Virus record (IMG/VR): IMGVR_UViG_3300028569_000060
Location: 1 to 45,150 of that record
Source of the DNA: a virus
DNA: 45,150 nt
Reading direction: 5' to 3' (one strand)
The translations under genes were made by a program, and so were the position numbers. The notes beneath the pieces are model-generated. The model saw only the letters and a list, made by a program, of their open reading frames with translations. It had not been told where the DNA came from and searched no databases. Position 1 is the first letter of the stretch, and every line of letters starts with the position of its first letter. This document shows positions 33,107 to 42,920 of the stretch, in pieces.

Positions 33107-33436
33107 ATGAAAAAAATAGTTAGATTAACAGAATCAGATTTAACAAGAATTGTTAAAAGAGTAATTAAAGAAAGTAACCTTAGACCATATAATGATGAAG
33201 ATAGGGCCGAAGACGAAAGGATTGGAGAAATGATTGACGAATTTCAAGATTCATTTTATGATGTTTTTGATTTTGACTATAATGAGGCATTTCCAGAATT
33301 TAATAAAGAATCATTTAGATTTAACGATAAATTAAATGATTTTATTGTTGATATGGTAGATGAAGACCCAGAACATGCTGTTAGAATGTTACGTAAAGAA
33401 CCTTGGTTTAGACCATATGTAAAATATCTTAGATAA
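33107..33436 (+). CDS. Small acidic protein with a shared tag-like N-terminus
   Basis: 109 residues from ATG 33107; ATG 33089 would add MNQKKT, which derives from the duplicated leader. The N-terminus MKKIVRLTESDLTRIVKRVI matches the style of MKIKITESQLKRIIERY at 29864: basic, amphipathic, with an 'LTES/ITES' turn and later a Glu that could serve as a cleavage point. The rest is acidic and aromatic (DEFQDSFYDVFDFDYNEAF), ending EPWFRPYVKYLR. No enzymatic motif is visible. A terminator follows. The segment may direct proteins into the prohead; that is a hypothesis. Confidence 0.65.
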   Translation: MKKIVRLTESDLTRIVKRVIKESNLRPYNDEDRAEDERIGEMIDEFQDSFYDVFDFDYNEAFPEFNKESFRFNDKLNDFIVDMVDEDPEHAVRMLRKEPWFRPYVKYLR

Positions 33437-33458
33437 TATATTAAATAAAATTAAAATT

Positions 33459-33486
33459 AAACCCCAATTACAAGTTGGGGTTTTTT
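33459..33486 (+). terminator. Rho-independent terminator
   Basis: AAACCCCAA (33459-33467) pairs with TTGGGGTTT (33475-33483), loop TTACAAG, T-run to 33486. It closes the gp25-gp6-tagged-protein group. The rest of the gap to 33564 holds only the promoter motif at 33540. Confidence 0.9.
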
Positions 33487-33539
33487 CTTTCTTTTACTTT
33501 TTTTATAAAAGGATTATTTTTTGAAAATAGGAAATAAAC

Positions 33540-33548
33540 TATTTATCA
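33540..33548 (+). promoter_or_regulatory. Candidate late promoter TATTTATCA
   Basis: TATTTATCA, 16 bases before ATG 33565 and about 55 bases after the terminator. It would drive the long run of tail genes 33565-42913, which are closely packed or overlapping. Confidence 0.6.
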
Positions 33549-33564
33549 AAAAAGAAGAAATTTA

Positions 33565-36500
33565 ATGCCAAAATCATATAGAATAAGAACCCAGGTTGGG
33601 GTCGACAAATCAGTTAAAATTAATCTGGACCAAGATTTTGACCAAATCAACATACTTTCTCTTAAAATATTACAGAGTGAGGTTTATAGCAGACAATGTT
33701 CTGACTATGGCGTTATTGTTGGTCGTGTATTTGTTAATGGTGGTTTTGGATTACCAAATGCAAGGGTTTCTATTTTTATACCGTTACAACCAGAAGATGA
33801 AAATAACCCAGTAATAACTGAACTATACCCTTACCAAAGTTTATCTGATGTAAGTGACGACGGTTATAGATATAATCTATTACCTAAACTACCTTCATAT
33901 GAAGGTCACGCAGCAACTGGAACTTTTCCAACAAAAGAAGAAGTTTTATTAGACCAATCTTATATTGAGGTATACGACAAATATTATAAGTTCACAACTA
34001 AAACAAATGAAAGTGGTGATTATATGATTTTTGGGATTCCTTTAGGAACCCAGACTGTATTTTTGGACGTTGATTTGTCGGACATTGGTTGTTTTTCACT
34101 AACACCACAAGACTTAATCCAGAATGGAATTGCCACAGAAAATCAAGTTGATGGAAATACATTTAAGTCTTCTACAAATTTAAATGAACTTCCACAGATA
34201 AAAACATTAAATAAAATTATTGATATTTCACCATTATGGGGTGATACAGACGTTTGCCAATTAGGTATTACAAGAGTTGATTTTGATTTAAGTGAAGCAA
34301 ATATAAGTATTGAACCAAAAGCAGTCTTTCTTGGTTCTATAATATCAACAACTGATGACGATGCGTTAAGAGTAAGTTGTAAACCAAAAAATAATACTGG
34401 AAATCTTTGTGAGTTAATTGCAGGTCCAGGACAAATATTATCGATTAGACAAACAATTAATGTTGACCAGTTAGGACTTCCAATACTTGAAGAATTTAAA
34501 TTACCAAATAATGGAAAAGTAATAGATGGTGATGGTTCATATTTGGTTAATTTACCTATGAATATAGAATATGTTTATACAAATGAATTTGGTGAGTCTG
34601 CAATTTCAAACGACCCAAAAGTTGGTATTCCAACAAAAGCAAGATATAGGTTTAAATTTAAGTGGGAAAACGAAGGTGGACTACAAAACGAGTTTCAAAG
34701 AGCAAATTTCTTTGTTCCAAATGTAAAAGAACACGGATGGACAACATCAACATATAGTAATGATCCACTTAAAACTGGCACAGTACAGTTACTTACTGGA
34801 ACAATACAACCAGGACAAGGTACTAGTGTTATATTTGGTCCACTTGGAAATAGTGGTTTAGTTTTTAAAGAAATTGTAAATGTATCAAGTTATTCTGTTG
34901 AAGTAGGACCAAGTATTGGTGGACCTTGGACACCATACTATGGTGACACCCAAGTGATATCAACACAAACACCAAATGATTTTATAAATGTAACTTTGGT
35001 TCCAGAGGACCCAAACCAACCATCAAACATTGTTTACAAGTTTTTTAATCAAGACTATTTTGATTTATTAAAATCATATTCATTTAGTTTAGATTGGGAC
35101 GACTACGCAGATTCACAAGCAGCAATAAATTGTGAAGATACTTTTTATGAATTTCACTATAATAAAGTATATACAACAGCAATGTTTCTTGATCGTTATA
35201 AAAGAGGTCTTGGAAGAGGAAAACATTTAGGTATAAAAGAAATTGATAGTAGAACTTGTAAATCGGAGACAAATACGTTTCCAGTAAATGATGTTATAAG
35301 AAATTTTGATTTCTTATTTTTTGTTTTTAATTTATTTTTATCAATACTTGCACCTCTTGTTTTTATACCATTATTGTTTATCGCACATTTAATTGCGTTT
35401 ATATGGCCAGTGCTTAAATTCTTGTTAGTATTTTTGGGGCTTTACATAACATATCTTGGTATTGATTCGGCAATTGATTTATATTACTACATAGCGTCAA
35501 TAGGTGATGCAAACTTAGGTGGTCCAGTAATTTCTGTAGCAACAATTCTACAAATTATAAAACAAGGTTTGAAAGTCATATTTATGGTTGCCGCAGGTAT
35601 TGCTTTTACTGCTTTTACACTAAAATATTTGATAAATATTGATAACTTCCCAAGACTTGGCTTACCAATGTTATCATATCCCGATTGTTCATCTTGTGAC
35701 TGTGAATGTGGTAATGCTGATTTTTCAGAAGCAAATAATATAACTGAGTCTAGTGTTAACCAAGGAATATCTGACGCCCAATCACAAGTTGATAGTACTA
35801 ATTTACCACAAGGAATACCAATAACCGCAATAACTGATAATTCTTTTATTGCACCAATAAACTTACCTTCAGCTTTTCCAACATTATCACACCCAAATGT
35901 AAGTCAAGCAGAACCACAAAACGAACCAACTGGCGGGCTTTATTATTATAATGGTCTTAGTTGTACAGTCCCACCATTTAATTGTAATTCATCGTTAGCT
36001 TGGAATATACCCTTTTGTGGCCACAAATCCTTAAGTTATTCAATCGGAGAACAATGGATAGACACAAATGTTATTATTGCCGCAACTCTTGGGTATCAAA
36101 GATTATTAAGCGGTAGTGAATCACTTGATGTTGGAAATGATTATTATGGTGTTCCAGATAAAACATTTCTACATGCACCAAATCATTTCTTATTATCAGC
36201 ACAAGAATATAGTGGCAACGCTTGGAGATTTTTTGCAAAACCATATACAGAAACATATTCACAAAAATTAAATGAATTTAATTTAAGACAAAAGTATTTT
36301 GACGGTGTAAACCAAATTGAAGCTACCTTTAACACAACAAGCACAAACAATCAAAATACAAAACATAATGACCAAGTATTGGTAATACTAGCAAAAGCTG
36401 GAACTGCAAGTCAAATCGGCAATGGTAAATTATTTACATTCCAAGACGGAGTAATTTCATTATGTAATCCAAATTTAAGTGGTGCTACTTTTCACGATGG

Positions 36501-39186
36501 TAATAATTTTGGTGAAAATCAATTTGGAAATAATGCCGTTACCGGTTTTACATCAACTGGTATTAGTATTACAAATTTAAGTTATGCAAACCCAACAACA
36601 CCAACCAACTCCCAATCAGTACAATATGAACTATTCTATTCTGGTGAAAGTGAAAATTATTTACAGTACAACATAGATTTAGAATACTTCCAGTTAATTT
36701 CCGGATATACGTACAACCAATTTAATTCACTTGCAAATTTCACAAACGCAAATTACTTCCCAAGTAAATATCTAAAACACGATGCTGTTTTTGTTTATCA
36801 AAACGGTAATTGTAATTTAACACAAGCACCACCACCAGCAAATAATTACCAATATTCTACTTTTAACAACATTGTTGAAGATATTTCCCAATTTGGTAAT
36901 TTAGAAGTTTTAATCATTACCAGAGGTGTTGACCCACATTCACCAAAACAAAAAAATAAATACGATTTATCTAGAATTTTTGGTAAGTCTTTTGGTCAAG
37001 GACCAATTGTTGAGGGTGAATATTATTTGAATATACCAATACAAGCTACAGGTGTAAAACCAACAACACATATTGTTTCACAAAACGATTCAGCTCCAGA
37101 TTTATTTTTTGAACCATATAATTTTAGAATTGGTGAAACTTATATTGTAAGTGGTGTTACTTGTAACGAATTTACTGGTTTCACATCAACTTTACCTTTT
37201 TATTATTTATGTCCAGATGAATCAATTGCAAGTGGATACAAACCATCATCACTACTGACTTTCCAAACAATATCTTTGTTAAGTCCAAACCAAGATGTAA
37301 TACTAAGCAATTCAACCGGGAGAGCATTGGTTTTACCAACAATATTTGACGCAACAAATACACCAAATCACGTAACTTTATTACAATCTACTTTAAATTA
37401 TTATTTTGCTGGTGGTTCTTTTACGGCATCTAATTCATCTGCCGGTTGGATATATCAAGCTATGACTCAAACTTTTCCTAATAATAACGACCAATATTCT
37501 GTAGGACTTACAAAATATGCAGTATATTCACCTGCTTACTATAAGTACAATCCGGCACCAATAGTATTTACAGTTGACCAAACACCTGGACAACCACAAT
37601 ATCTTGTTATGAGAAGTGATAGATTACCTACATCAACAAGAACCCAAGAAAATTACGGGGAAACAAGTTATGCTTTACATCAAAATAGCAATTTTCAATA
37701 TTTCGGTGCACAAGGACAATCTTCACCAACAATATCTTTTGCTCCAGACCCTTCAGCTGGTCAAGCTGTTTATGATGAATCAGAATTTGTACAAGGTTTA
37801 ACATCAACATTAAGTTGTGAAAATATGAAACCTTTAGAATGTTACCAAGGTAGCGGAACTAACATAAGTATTAACCCTAATTGTGATATACCAGATAATA
37901 GAATGGTTAGAGGCTGTTATTGTTTATTAAATAAAACTTTTTTACTTGAATTTCCAGCTGACGGTAGGTTACTTCTTGAGTGGAAAACAAGATTTACATT
38001 GAATTTTGCCGCTTGTAGAGGTGTATTTTCTCAAACATTTCAGAATAACTGGGTTAATGGTGTTTTATATATGTTTACATTTAATAAGGCAACCAAATTT
38101 AATTTAGCACAACCTGATGAACCACAATATAAGTACTGTCAAGACACTATAGTTTATAACGAATTAACTAATGGTTTTTATTATAGATCTTCACCTTGGA
38201 ATGGTAATAATTTTATCGGCGTTGAATCACCACCAGCAAGTCAGTTTTGGCCACCACAATTAATAAATGATTTCCCAGGTTTAGGGTATAACGCAAAAAG
38301 AATCCAATTTCCAACAACAGTAATGGATATGGGACCTAGAGATAAGTTTATAAGTCAAATATGTAATGATTCAGATTTTAACGGATATCTTGTTGACCAA
38401 GTAAAATCAACGTCTTACCAAGATAATTCTGATTTATTACAAATGGGTTTCATCTCAAGACTACTTAATGCCTCAGTTTGGGACCAAATTATACCAGTCG
38501 GAAGTCCAAGTGGTGGATCATCAGAAGGTAAAGGGATTGTTCAGTTTTTTAATAGCTCAAGACAAGCAGAAAGAATTGACGGTGACATTGCACAAGCGTT
38601 ATCAATAAATTCTGAATGGAGAGTTAGTCCATACATTGAAGAAAATTACCCTAATAATTTCTTATACATTGGTTCAGACGCAACATCAGACGCAAAACCA
38701 GTATTTGGTATTTTCTTTTCATCATCTACTGAAGATTATAGTTATAGAAGAAAATTATCACCTGGTATTGAAGCTTTAAGTTATAAGTGTGGTGGTGTAT
38801 TTAGTTATTATGGTTATCCTCACGACCAAAATGTACCACATTATTTATGGAGGATAACAGGACCAACAAATAGTATTTTTGGGACAGAAGATAATAACTG
38901 GAATACACAGGTTTTATCAAATGGTGGGTTCTTTAGTAAAACTTATCAAGATTTAGATTTTAATACAGATCCATATTTTAGAAAATCAAATAATTTAGAA
39001 AATTTTGGATTTATAACAAACTTTGATTCTAATGATAATCCGGAAATTTTACCAAATGGCGTTGTAAATGGATTACCAAATCAAAGTGTTATTGTTGGAG
39101 CGCCATACCATTTCTATTTCGGACTTTCAAATGGAAATACGGCAATTGATAAATTCATAAAAGTTTATATCAACACCGAAGGATAA
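33565..39186 (+). CDS. Giant tail/baseplate protein with a membrane-like hydrophobic block
   Basis: 1873 residues, in the place of T4 gp7 (after gp6). The N-terminal region (about 50-190) resembles carboxypeptidase-regulatory/transthyretin-type beta sandwiches: GVIVGRVFVNGGFGLPNARV and KTNESGDYMIFGIPLGTQTV. At about 579-632 comes a continuous hydrophobic block (FDFLFFVFNLFLSILAPLVF, then IPLLFIAHLIAFIWPVLKFL) and at about 654-692 another (GLKVIFMVAAGIAFTAFTL), together enough for about four membrane helices. A cysteine cluster CSSCDCECG follows (about 708-716). The remainder is Asn/Ser/Thr-rich beta structure. Membrane segments in a virion protein are unusual; they may insert into a host membrane at infection. 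Its final A is the first base of the next ATG. Identity as a gp7 counterpart is positional only. Confidence 0.7.
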   Translation: MPKSYRIRTQVGVDKSVKINLDQDFDQINILSLKILQSEVYSRQCSDYGVIVGRVFVNGGFGLPNARVSIFIPLQPEDENNPVITELYPYQSLSDVSDDGYRYNLLPKLPSYEGHAATGTFPTKEEVLLDQSYIEVYDKYYKFTTKTNESGDYMIFGIPLGTQTVFLDVDLSDIGCFSLTPQDLIQNGIATENQVDGNTFKSSTNLNELPQIKTLNKIIDISPLWGDTDVCQLGITRVDFDLSEANISIEPKAVFLGSIISTTDDDALRVSCKPKNNTGNLCELIAGPGQILSIRQTINVDQLGLPILEEFKLPNNGKVIDGDGSYLVNLPMNIEYVYTNEFGESAISNDPKVGIPTKARYRFKFKWENEGGLQNEFQRANFFVPNVKEHGWTTSTYSNDPLKTGTVQLLTGTIQPGQGTSVIFGPLGNSGLVFKEIVNVSSYSVEVGPSIGGPWTPYYGDTQVISTQTPNDFINVTLVPEDPNQPSNIVYKFFNQDYFDLLKSYSFSLDWDDYADSQAAINCEDTFYEFHYNKVYTTAMFLDRYKRGLGRGKHLGIKEIDSRTCKSETNTFPVNDVIRNFDFLFFVFNLFLSILAPLVFIPLLFIAHLIAFIWPVLKFLLVFLGLYITYLGIDSAIDLYYYIASIGDANLGGPVISVATILQIIKQGLKVIFMVAAGIAFTAFTLKYLINIDNFPRLGLPMLSYPDCSSCDCECGNADFSEANNITESSVNQGISDAQSQVDSTNLPQGIPITAITDNSFIAPINLPSAFPTLSHPNVSQAEPQNEPTGGLYYYNGLSCTVPPFNCNSSLAWNIPFCGHKSLSYSIGEQWIDTNVIIAATLGYQRLLSGSESLDVGNDYYGVPDKTFLHAPNHFLLSAQEYSGNAWRFFAKPYTETYSQKLNEFNLRQKYFDGVNQIEATFNTTSTNNQNTKHNDQVLVILAKAGTASQIGNGKLFTFQDGVISLCNPNLSGATFHDGNNFGENQFGNNAVTGFTSTGISITNLSYANPTTPTNSQSVQYELFYSGESENYLQYNIDLEYFQLISGYTYNQFNSLANFTNANYFPSKYLKHDAVFVYQNGNCNLTQAPPPANNYQYSTFNNIVEDISQFGNLEVLIITRGVDPHSPKQKNKYDLSRIFGKSFGQGPIVEGEYYLNIPIQATGVKPTTHIVSQNDSAPDLFFEPYNFRIGETYIVSGVTCNEFTGFTSTLPFYYLCPDESIASGYKPSSLLTFQTISLLSPNQDVILSNSTGRALVLPTIFDATNTPNHVTLLQSTLNYYFAGGSFTASNSSAGWIYQAMTQTFPNNNDQYSVGLTKYAVYSPAYYKYNPAPIVFTVDQTPGQPQYLVMRSDRLPTSTRTQENYGETSYALHQNSNFQYFGAQGQSSPTISFAPDPSAGQAVYDESEFVQGLTSTLSCENMKPLECYQGSGTNISINPNCDIPDNRMVRGCYCLLNKTFLLEFPADGRLLLEWKTRFTLNFAACRGVFSQTFQNNWVNGVLYMFTFNKATKFNLAQPDEPQYKYCQDTIVYNELTNGFYYRSSPWNGNNFIGVESPPASQFWPPQLINDFPGLGYNAKRIQFPTTVMDMGPRDKFISQICNDSDFNGYLVDQVKSTSYQDNSDLLQMGFISRLLNASVWDQIIPVGSPSGGSSEGKGIVQFFNSSRQAERIDGDIAQALSINSEWRVSPYIEENYPNNFLYIGSDATSDAKPVFGIFFSSSTEDYSYRRKLSPGIEALSYKCGGVFSYYGYPHDQNVPHYLWRITGPTNSIFGTEDNNWNTQVLSNGGFFSKTYQDLDFNTDPYFRKSNNLENFGFITNFDSNDNPEILPNGVVNGLPNQSVIVGAPYHFYFGLSNGNTAIDKFIKVYINTEG

Positions 39187-40934
39187 TGCCAATAGATAAC
39201 TCAACTGTAATAGTACAAAGTAACAAAAGATACCAGGGTGCGCCAGTACTTGATGGTCAACAAAAAATTGTTCTTGAGCAAACATCACACGAACAAGTTG
39301 AATATGAAAGATATATAGACGTTAACCTTGAAGAAACTTTTGTTAATGAAAGAGAAGCGTCTAATGTTTTTAGACCAAGCACAAAATATAATCTAATAAT
39401 AAAAAACAAATATTCTGGAAGTACCGTTTACCAACCATATGTTGATTATTTAGCATACACAAAAGTAACTGAAACAACTGAAAAGATTGCTTGTGGTTTA
39501 ACACCTATTGAATGGTATGGTTTTCCACAATATTCTGAATTTGATTTTATAAGAACTGATAATAACCAAGTTGGTTACACATCAGGTGTTAATAACCATC
39601 AAATTTTTATAAACAAAAGTGCGTCAACCTATAATTGGACACACTATATGACTTACCCATATTCAAACGACTATACAAAAACATTATATGTTCACGACCC
39701 ACAAACAATTGCAACTTGGACTTTCCAAGCTCAAGACGGCATACCTTATTTAATCACATCAAGAATTAATAATTTAATTACGTTTAGATGTCCAATGAAA
39801 CACGGATTAAGTACAAGACAATATGTCCAACTACCATTCAGTTATAATGGAACAGACTTATTTGAAGTTGATTCTGTTGGTGATGGTGGTTCTGGTAGTG
39901 AAGAATATATTTTTAACATATTTGATATTGGTTATTTAACAACAAATTTTAATCCAGGAAACACTGGTAATTTAAAGAAAGTTTTGGATCCAGTAAATTC
40001 TGCCGAAACAATGTCGAAATATTATGTTAAGGTTAATAAGATTTTGACTGAAGTTGGTGATGCAATTTTAACAAAATCTGGATTTGAAGAAAACATTTTT
40101 AATTTAAAAACACAATTTGAAAAAGTTTTATCTGGAGGAACACCACTTCAAATTCTAACACCACCAACTTGTCCAAGAACATCAATAGTTGAAGGTTCAC
40201 AATGTTATACACTATCATTTAATCGAGACATTGATATTAGTAAAATACGAGATAATCAAAATAGACCAATAAACGAACTGTACTTTACAAGTGTTTGGAA
40301 AGGATATTGGGGTTGGACAAATAAATTAAGAGAAGGATATGAATTTAATATGCCTTTACAGAATAATGCACCGTCCATTTATTGGGATTTAAATAATGGT
40401 CTATCAAATACTAATATTGCAAATATTTCATATACAACTATTGCAGGTTCTGGACCTTTTTACTATAATAGTGATTTAAAAAAAGATGATTTATTATATG
40501 GTGATTTTTGTGAGTGGAATGACTTTACACAAGAAGAAAGGATTGTTTCACGTAAAGTTCATAAATTTACATTTAATCAAAATTGGTTTACACAATATGA
40601 TTTATTTTCATTAACTAACCAACTTGGTTATTACTATTACCCACACAATCCAGTAACAATTAGAGTTTTTTCTGAATATGTTGAAGAAGGTGATGTAAAT
40701 GTTGTGACAGGAATACCAGATTGGGCATTTTATTCAAATAGTTCAAATGGTTTTAGATGGAGAGATATATATCCTTATGGTTATGTAGATTCTTCTGGAT
40801 TAGGTGTTGATTATCCATTCACAAATGGAAAACATTATCCTTTTAATACAACAATTTTTAGATTATTCTATGAAGGTATAGGTCAACCAGATATAACACA
40901 AATACAAGAACCAACCGAAGATGAGTGTGAATAA
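39186..40934 (+). CDS. Tail/baseplate structural protein
   Basis: 582 residues. Visible blocks: an N-terminal EYERYIDVNLEETFVNEREA, a central PPTCPRTSIVEGSQCYTLSF, LLYGDFCEWNDFTQEERIVS, and a C-terminal YYYYPHNPVTIRVFSEYVEE, then GFRWRDIYPYGYVD and YPFTNGKHYPFN. These aromatic, Tyr/Asn-rich strands fit a surface tail protein; I associate the C-terminal block with tail proteins of T4-like phages of Bacteroidetes. The ATG overlaps the preceding stop codon by one base and its end overlaps the next gene by 14 bases. The T4 counterpart by position is gp8, unproven. Confidence 0.62.
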   Translation: MPIDNSTVIVQSNKRYQGAPVLDGQQKIVLEQTSHEQVEYERYIDVNLEETFVNEREASNVFRPSTKYNLIIKNKYSGSTVYQPYVDYLAYTKVTETTEKIACGLTPIEWYGFPQYSEFDFIRTDNNQVGYTSGVNNHQIFINKSASTYNWTHYMTYPYSNDYTKTLYVHDPQTIATWTFQAQDGIPYLITSRINNLITFRCPMKHGLSTRQYVQLPFSYNGTDLFEVDSVGDGGSGSEEYIFNIFDIGYLTTNFNPGNTGNLKKVLDPVNSAETMSKYYVKVNKILTEVGDAILTKSGFEENIFNLKTQFEKVLSGGTPLQILTPPTCPRTSIVEGSQCYTLSFNRDIDISKIRDNQNRPINELYFTSVWKGYWGWTNKLREGYEFNMPLQNNAPSIYWDLNNGLSNTNIANISYTTIAGSGPFYYNSDLKKDDLLYGDFCEWNDFTQEERIVSRKVHKFTFNQNWFTQYDLFSLTNQLGYYYYPHNPVTIRVFSEYVEEGDVNVVTGIPDWAFYSNSSNGFRWRDIYPYGYVDSSGLGVDYPFTNGKHYPFNTTIFRLFYEGIGQPDITQIQEPTEDECE

Positions 40935-41739
40935 ATATAAAATAGTGAAATCAGCAATTGGTAAACAAATAGATTTACCAATCGAAATGAAATGGGATTT
41001 TTCAGAAAGAGACCAAGCCATTGATACCTACCAAGGTGAAGTACTTGATGAACTTATTGGATTACCAAATGACTTTGAACTTTCAAGATTTTCACATAGT
41101 CAGTATGTTGCAACAAATAATGTGGACATACTAACAAAAATAAATTACGAATTTTATTTCTTTGATACTGGAGATACAATAAACAACTCAACATCTTGGC
41201 ACAACAGTTATCTATATGAAGATTTTACAAAACAAGATGTTTATTACTTTTCAAAACCTTTTACGAAGTCATTTTTTAAATTAGATTTTTATGATACACC
41301 AAATGAATCTAACCAAAAAAACTATTTTTCTATAATACTACCAGTACAACAAGGTGATTTTGAAACAGTAACAATTTCAACTTTTTTACAGAACGTACAA
41401 ATTAGAAAACCAAAAATGGGATTAGATTTTGTTGGGGATAAAGAAGGATTTTTCATTTATTGGTTACGTGAGAATTTTTATATAAACATAAATGAATTTT
41501 ATATGTCTGCTAAATTTTTTAATGCAAGACGAGGGATTTTTGTTAATATGATGAATCGACCCCAATCAATATTTTCAGCATCAGGTAATTATTATACATT
41601 TAATAAAGCAAATTATTTTTACTATAAAGTTAGTTTAAATTACCCGTCAAAAACATATGAGGTTTATGATACAATAACTGGACTTAGAGTTGGAACAGAT
41701 GTTTCATCGATAAATTGGTATGAATATTTAAACCCATAA
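40921..41739 (+). CDS. Tail-associated structural protein of unknown function
   Basis: 272 residues, not recognised. It starts with MSVNKYKIVKSAIGKQIDLP and DFSERDQAIDTYQGEVLDEL, then aromatic beta-rich sequence (GFFIYWLRENFYININEFYM) and ends SINWYEYLNP. No catalytic motif, signal peptide or membrane helix is seen. It overlaps the upstream gene by 14 bases, and the next ATG starts one base after its stop codon, so it belongs to the same translationally coupled late operon. A baseplate or fibre-attachment role is inferred from context. Confidence 0.62.
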   Translation: MSVNKYKIVKSAIGKQIDLPIEMKWDFSERDQAIDTYQGEVLDELIGLPNDFELSRFSHSQYVATNNVDILTKINYEFYFFDTGDTINNSTSWHNSYLYEDFTKQDVYYFSKPFTKSFFKLDFYDTPNESNQKNYFSIILPVQQGDFETVTISTFLQNVQIRKPKMGLDFVGDKEGFFIYWLRENFYININEFYMSAKFFNARRGIFVNMMNRPQSIFSASGNYYTFNKANYFYYKVSLNYPSKTYEVYDTITGLRVGTDVSSINWYEYLNP

Positions 41740-41740
41740 T

Positions 41741-42913
41741 ATGGAAGAGCAAAAGTATTATTTTAAAATTTCTAGAGAAAACATATTGGGTGATATTGCT
41801 CAAGTACCTTACACTGGTGAAACCGATATTACGGTTTCAATAGATCCTTGTTGTCCTATAACATCAACAACAGTAAATACCTTGACTGGAACGACTGGTT
41901 ATTATTTACCAATGGACTACTTATTGTCTGCAGGACCAAATAATCAGTCATTACTTACTTGTTTAACAGTACCACTTCTTTTCACACAAACAGCAATAGA
42001 TATTGGATATTACACACCTTTTGATGGTGCCGTATTACAAAAAGATGTTATTATTAATTTTTTATGGTCAGCAGATACAAGCTCACCTTATACTGTAACT
42101 TTTTTTAATACTTCAGAGAAAGAACTTAAAAAATTCTTAACACTAAGTAAATACACATTAGATTGGGGTGATAATTCACCTTTAATAACATTAACAAGTA
42201 GTTTACCAATAACGCATACTTATGTTAATTCACCACAAGATTATGTTATTAAATTGAAGTCTGAATCACCTTGGGGTATGTCTAACGTAGAAAAACCAAT
42301 TAAATTACCATATACTGGTTTAACAATCGATAATCCACAAGGTACGGCATATTTTACACCAGCAGGTTGTACTTGGACTGGAACACCAGTTAGTTATGAG
42401 TACATATTTACTGGTGACTCAAATACAAACATTCTTGATTATAATAGTAGTAATTACACCACAGTTCCTTTTTTAATTACTGGTTTTACACAAAGTAGTG
42501 TAAACGATCTTGCGGTTTATGGCCCAAAATTTAATTTATTTGGTGGAAAATTTAAACTTAATATACCAATAACTGGAAACTCTGGGACACAGGGTGTTTA
42601 TTTAGGTCCAGACCCAACAAATAGTTATACGGCATATACAATAGACAATATTTTATATTGGGATTTATCCGATGGTACTACAATTTATTTTATTTCTTCT
42701 TATGGTATAGATGTAGATTTATTCACATTATCAGCAATAACAAAAAACGAGGCATTACTCAATGTTATTGATGAACCAGCGATTGAATCGGAGTTATTTA
42801 TAGAACGCGGTAAGGTTTCGGGACTAGAAACAATGCAGAGACTTGGTGAAATAGATAACTTGGGAGATATAACCAAGTATGGTTATGGATTTTTTAGAGT
42901 CAAAAAATTCTAA
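41741..42913 (+). CDS. Tail protein with PKD-like domain
   Basis: 390 residues. A PKD-like beta sandwich is suggested at about 138-174 by YTLDWGDNSPLITLTSS and ITHTYVNSPQDYVIKLKS, the 'W.fGD...hTY...G.Y.V.L' pattern of extracellular PKD domains used for binding polysaccharides or proteins. A second beta-rich half follows. The C-terminus, LFIERGKVSGLETMQRLGEI then DNLGDITKYGYGFFRV, is a block I associate with phage tail proteins of this type. Position in the tail operon suggests a short fibre, adhesin or baseplate surface protein. Domain call moderate; receptor unknown. Confidence 0.6.
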   Translation: MEEQKYYFKISRENILGDIAQVPYTGETDITVSIDPCCPITSTTVNTLTGTTGYYLPMDYLLSAGPNNQSLLTCLTVPLLFTQTAIDIGYYTPFDGAVLQKDVIINFLWSADTSSPYTVTFFNTSEKELKKFLTLSKYTLDWGDNSPLITLTSSLPITHTYVNSPQDYVIKLKSESPWGMSNVEKPIKLPYTGLTIDNPQGTAYFTPAGCTWTGTPVSYEYIFTGDSNTNILDYNSSNYTTVPFLITGFTQSSVNDLAVYGPKFNLFGGKFKLNIPITGNSGTQGVYLGPDPTNSYTAYTIDNILYWDLSDGTTIYFISSYGIDVDLFTLSAITKNEALLNVIDEPAIESELFIERGKVSGLETMQRLGEIDNLGDITKYGYGFFRVKKF

Positions 42914-42920
42914 AAGGTCG

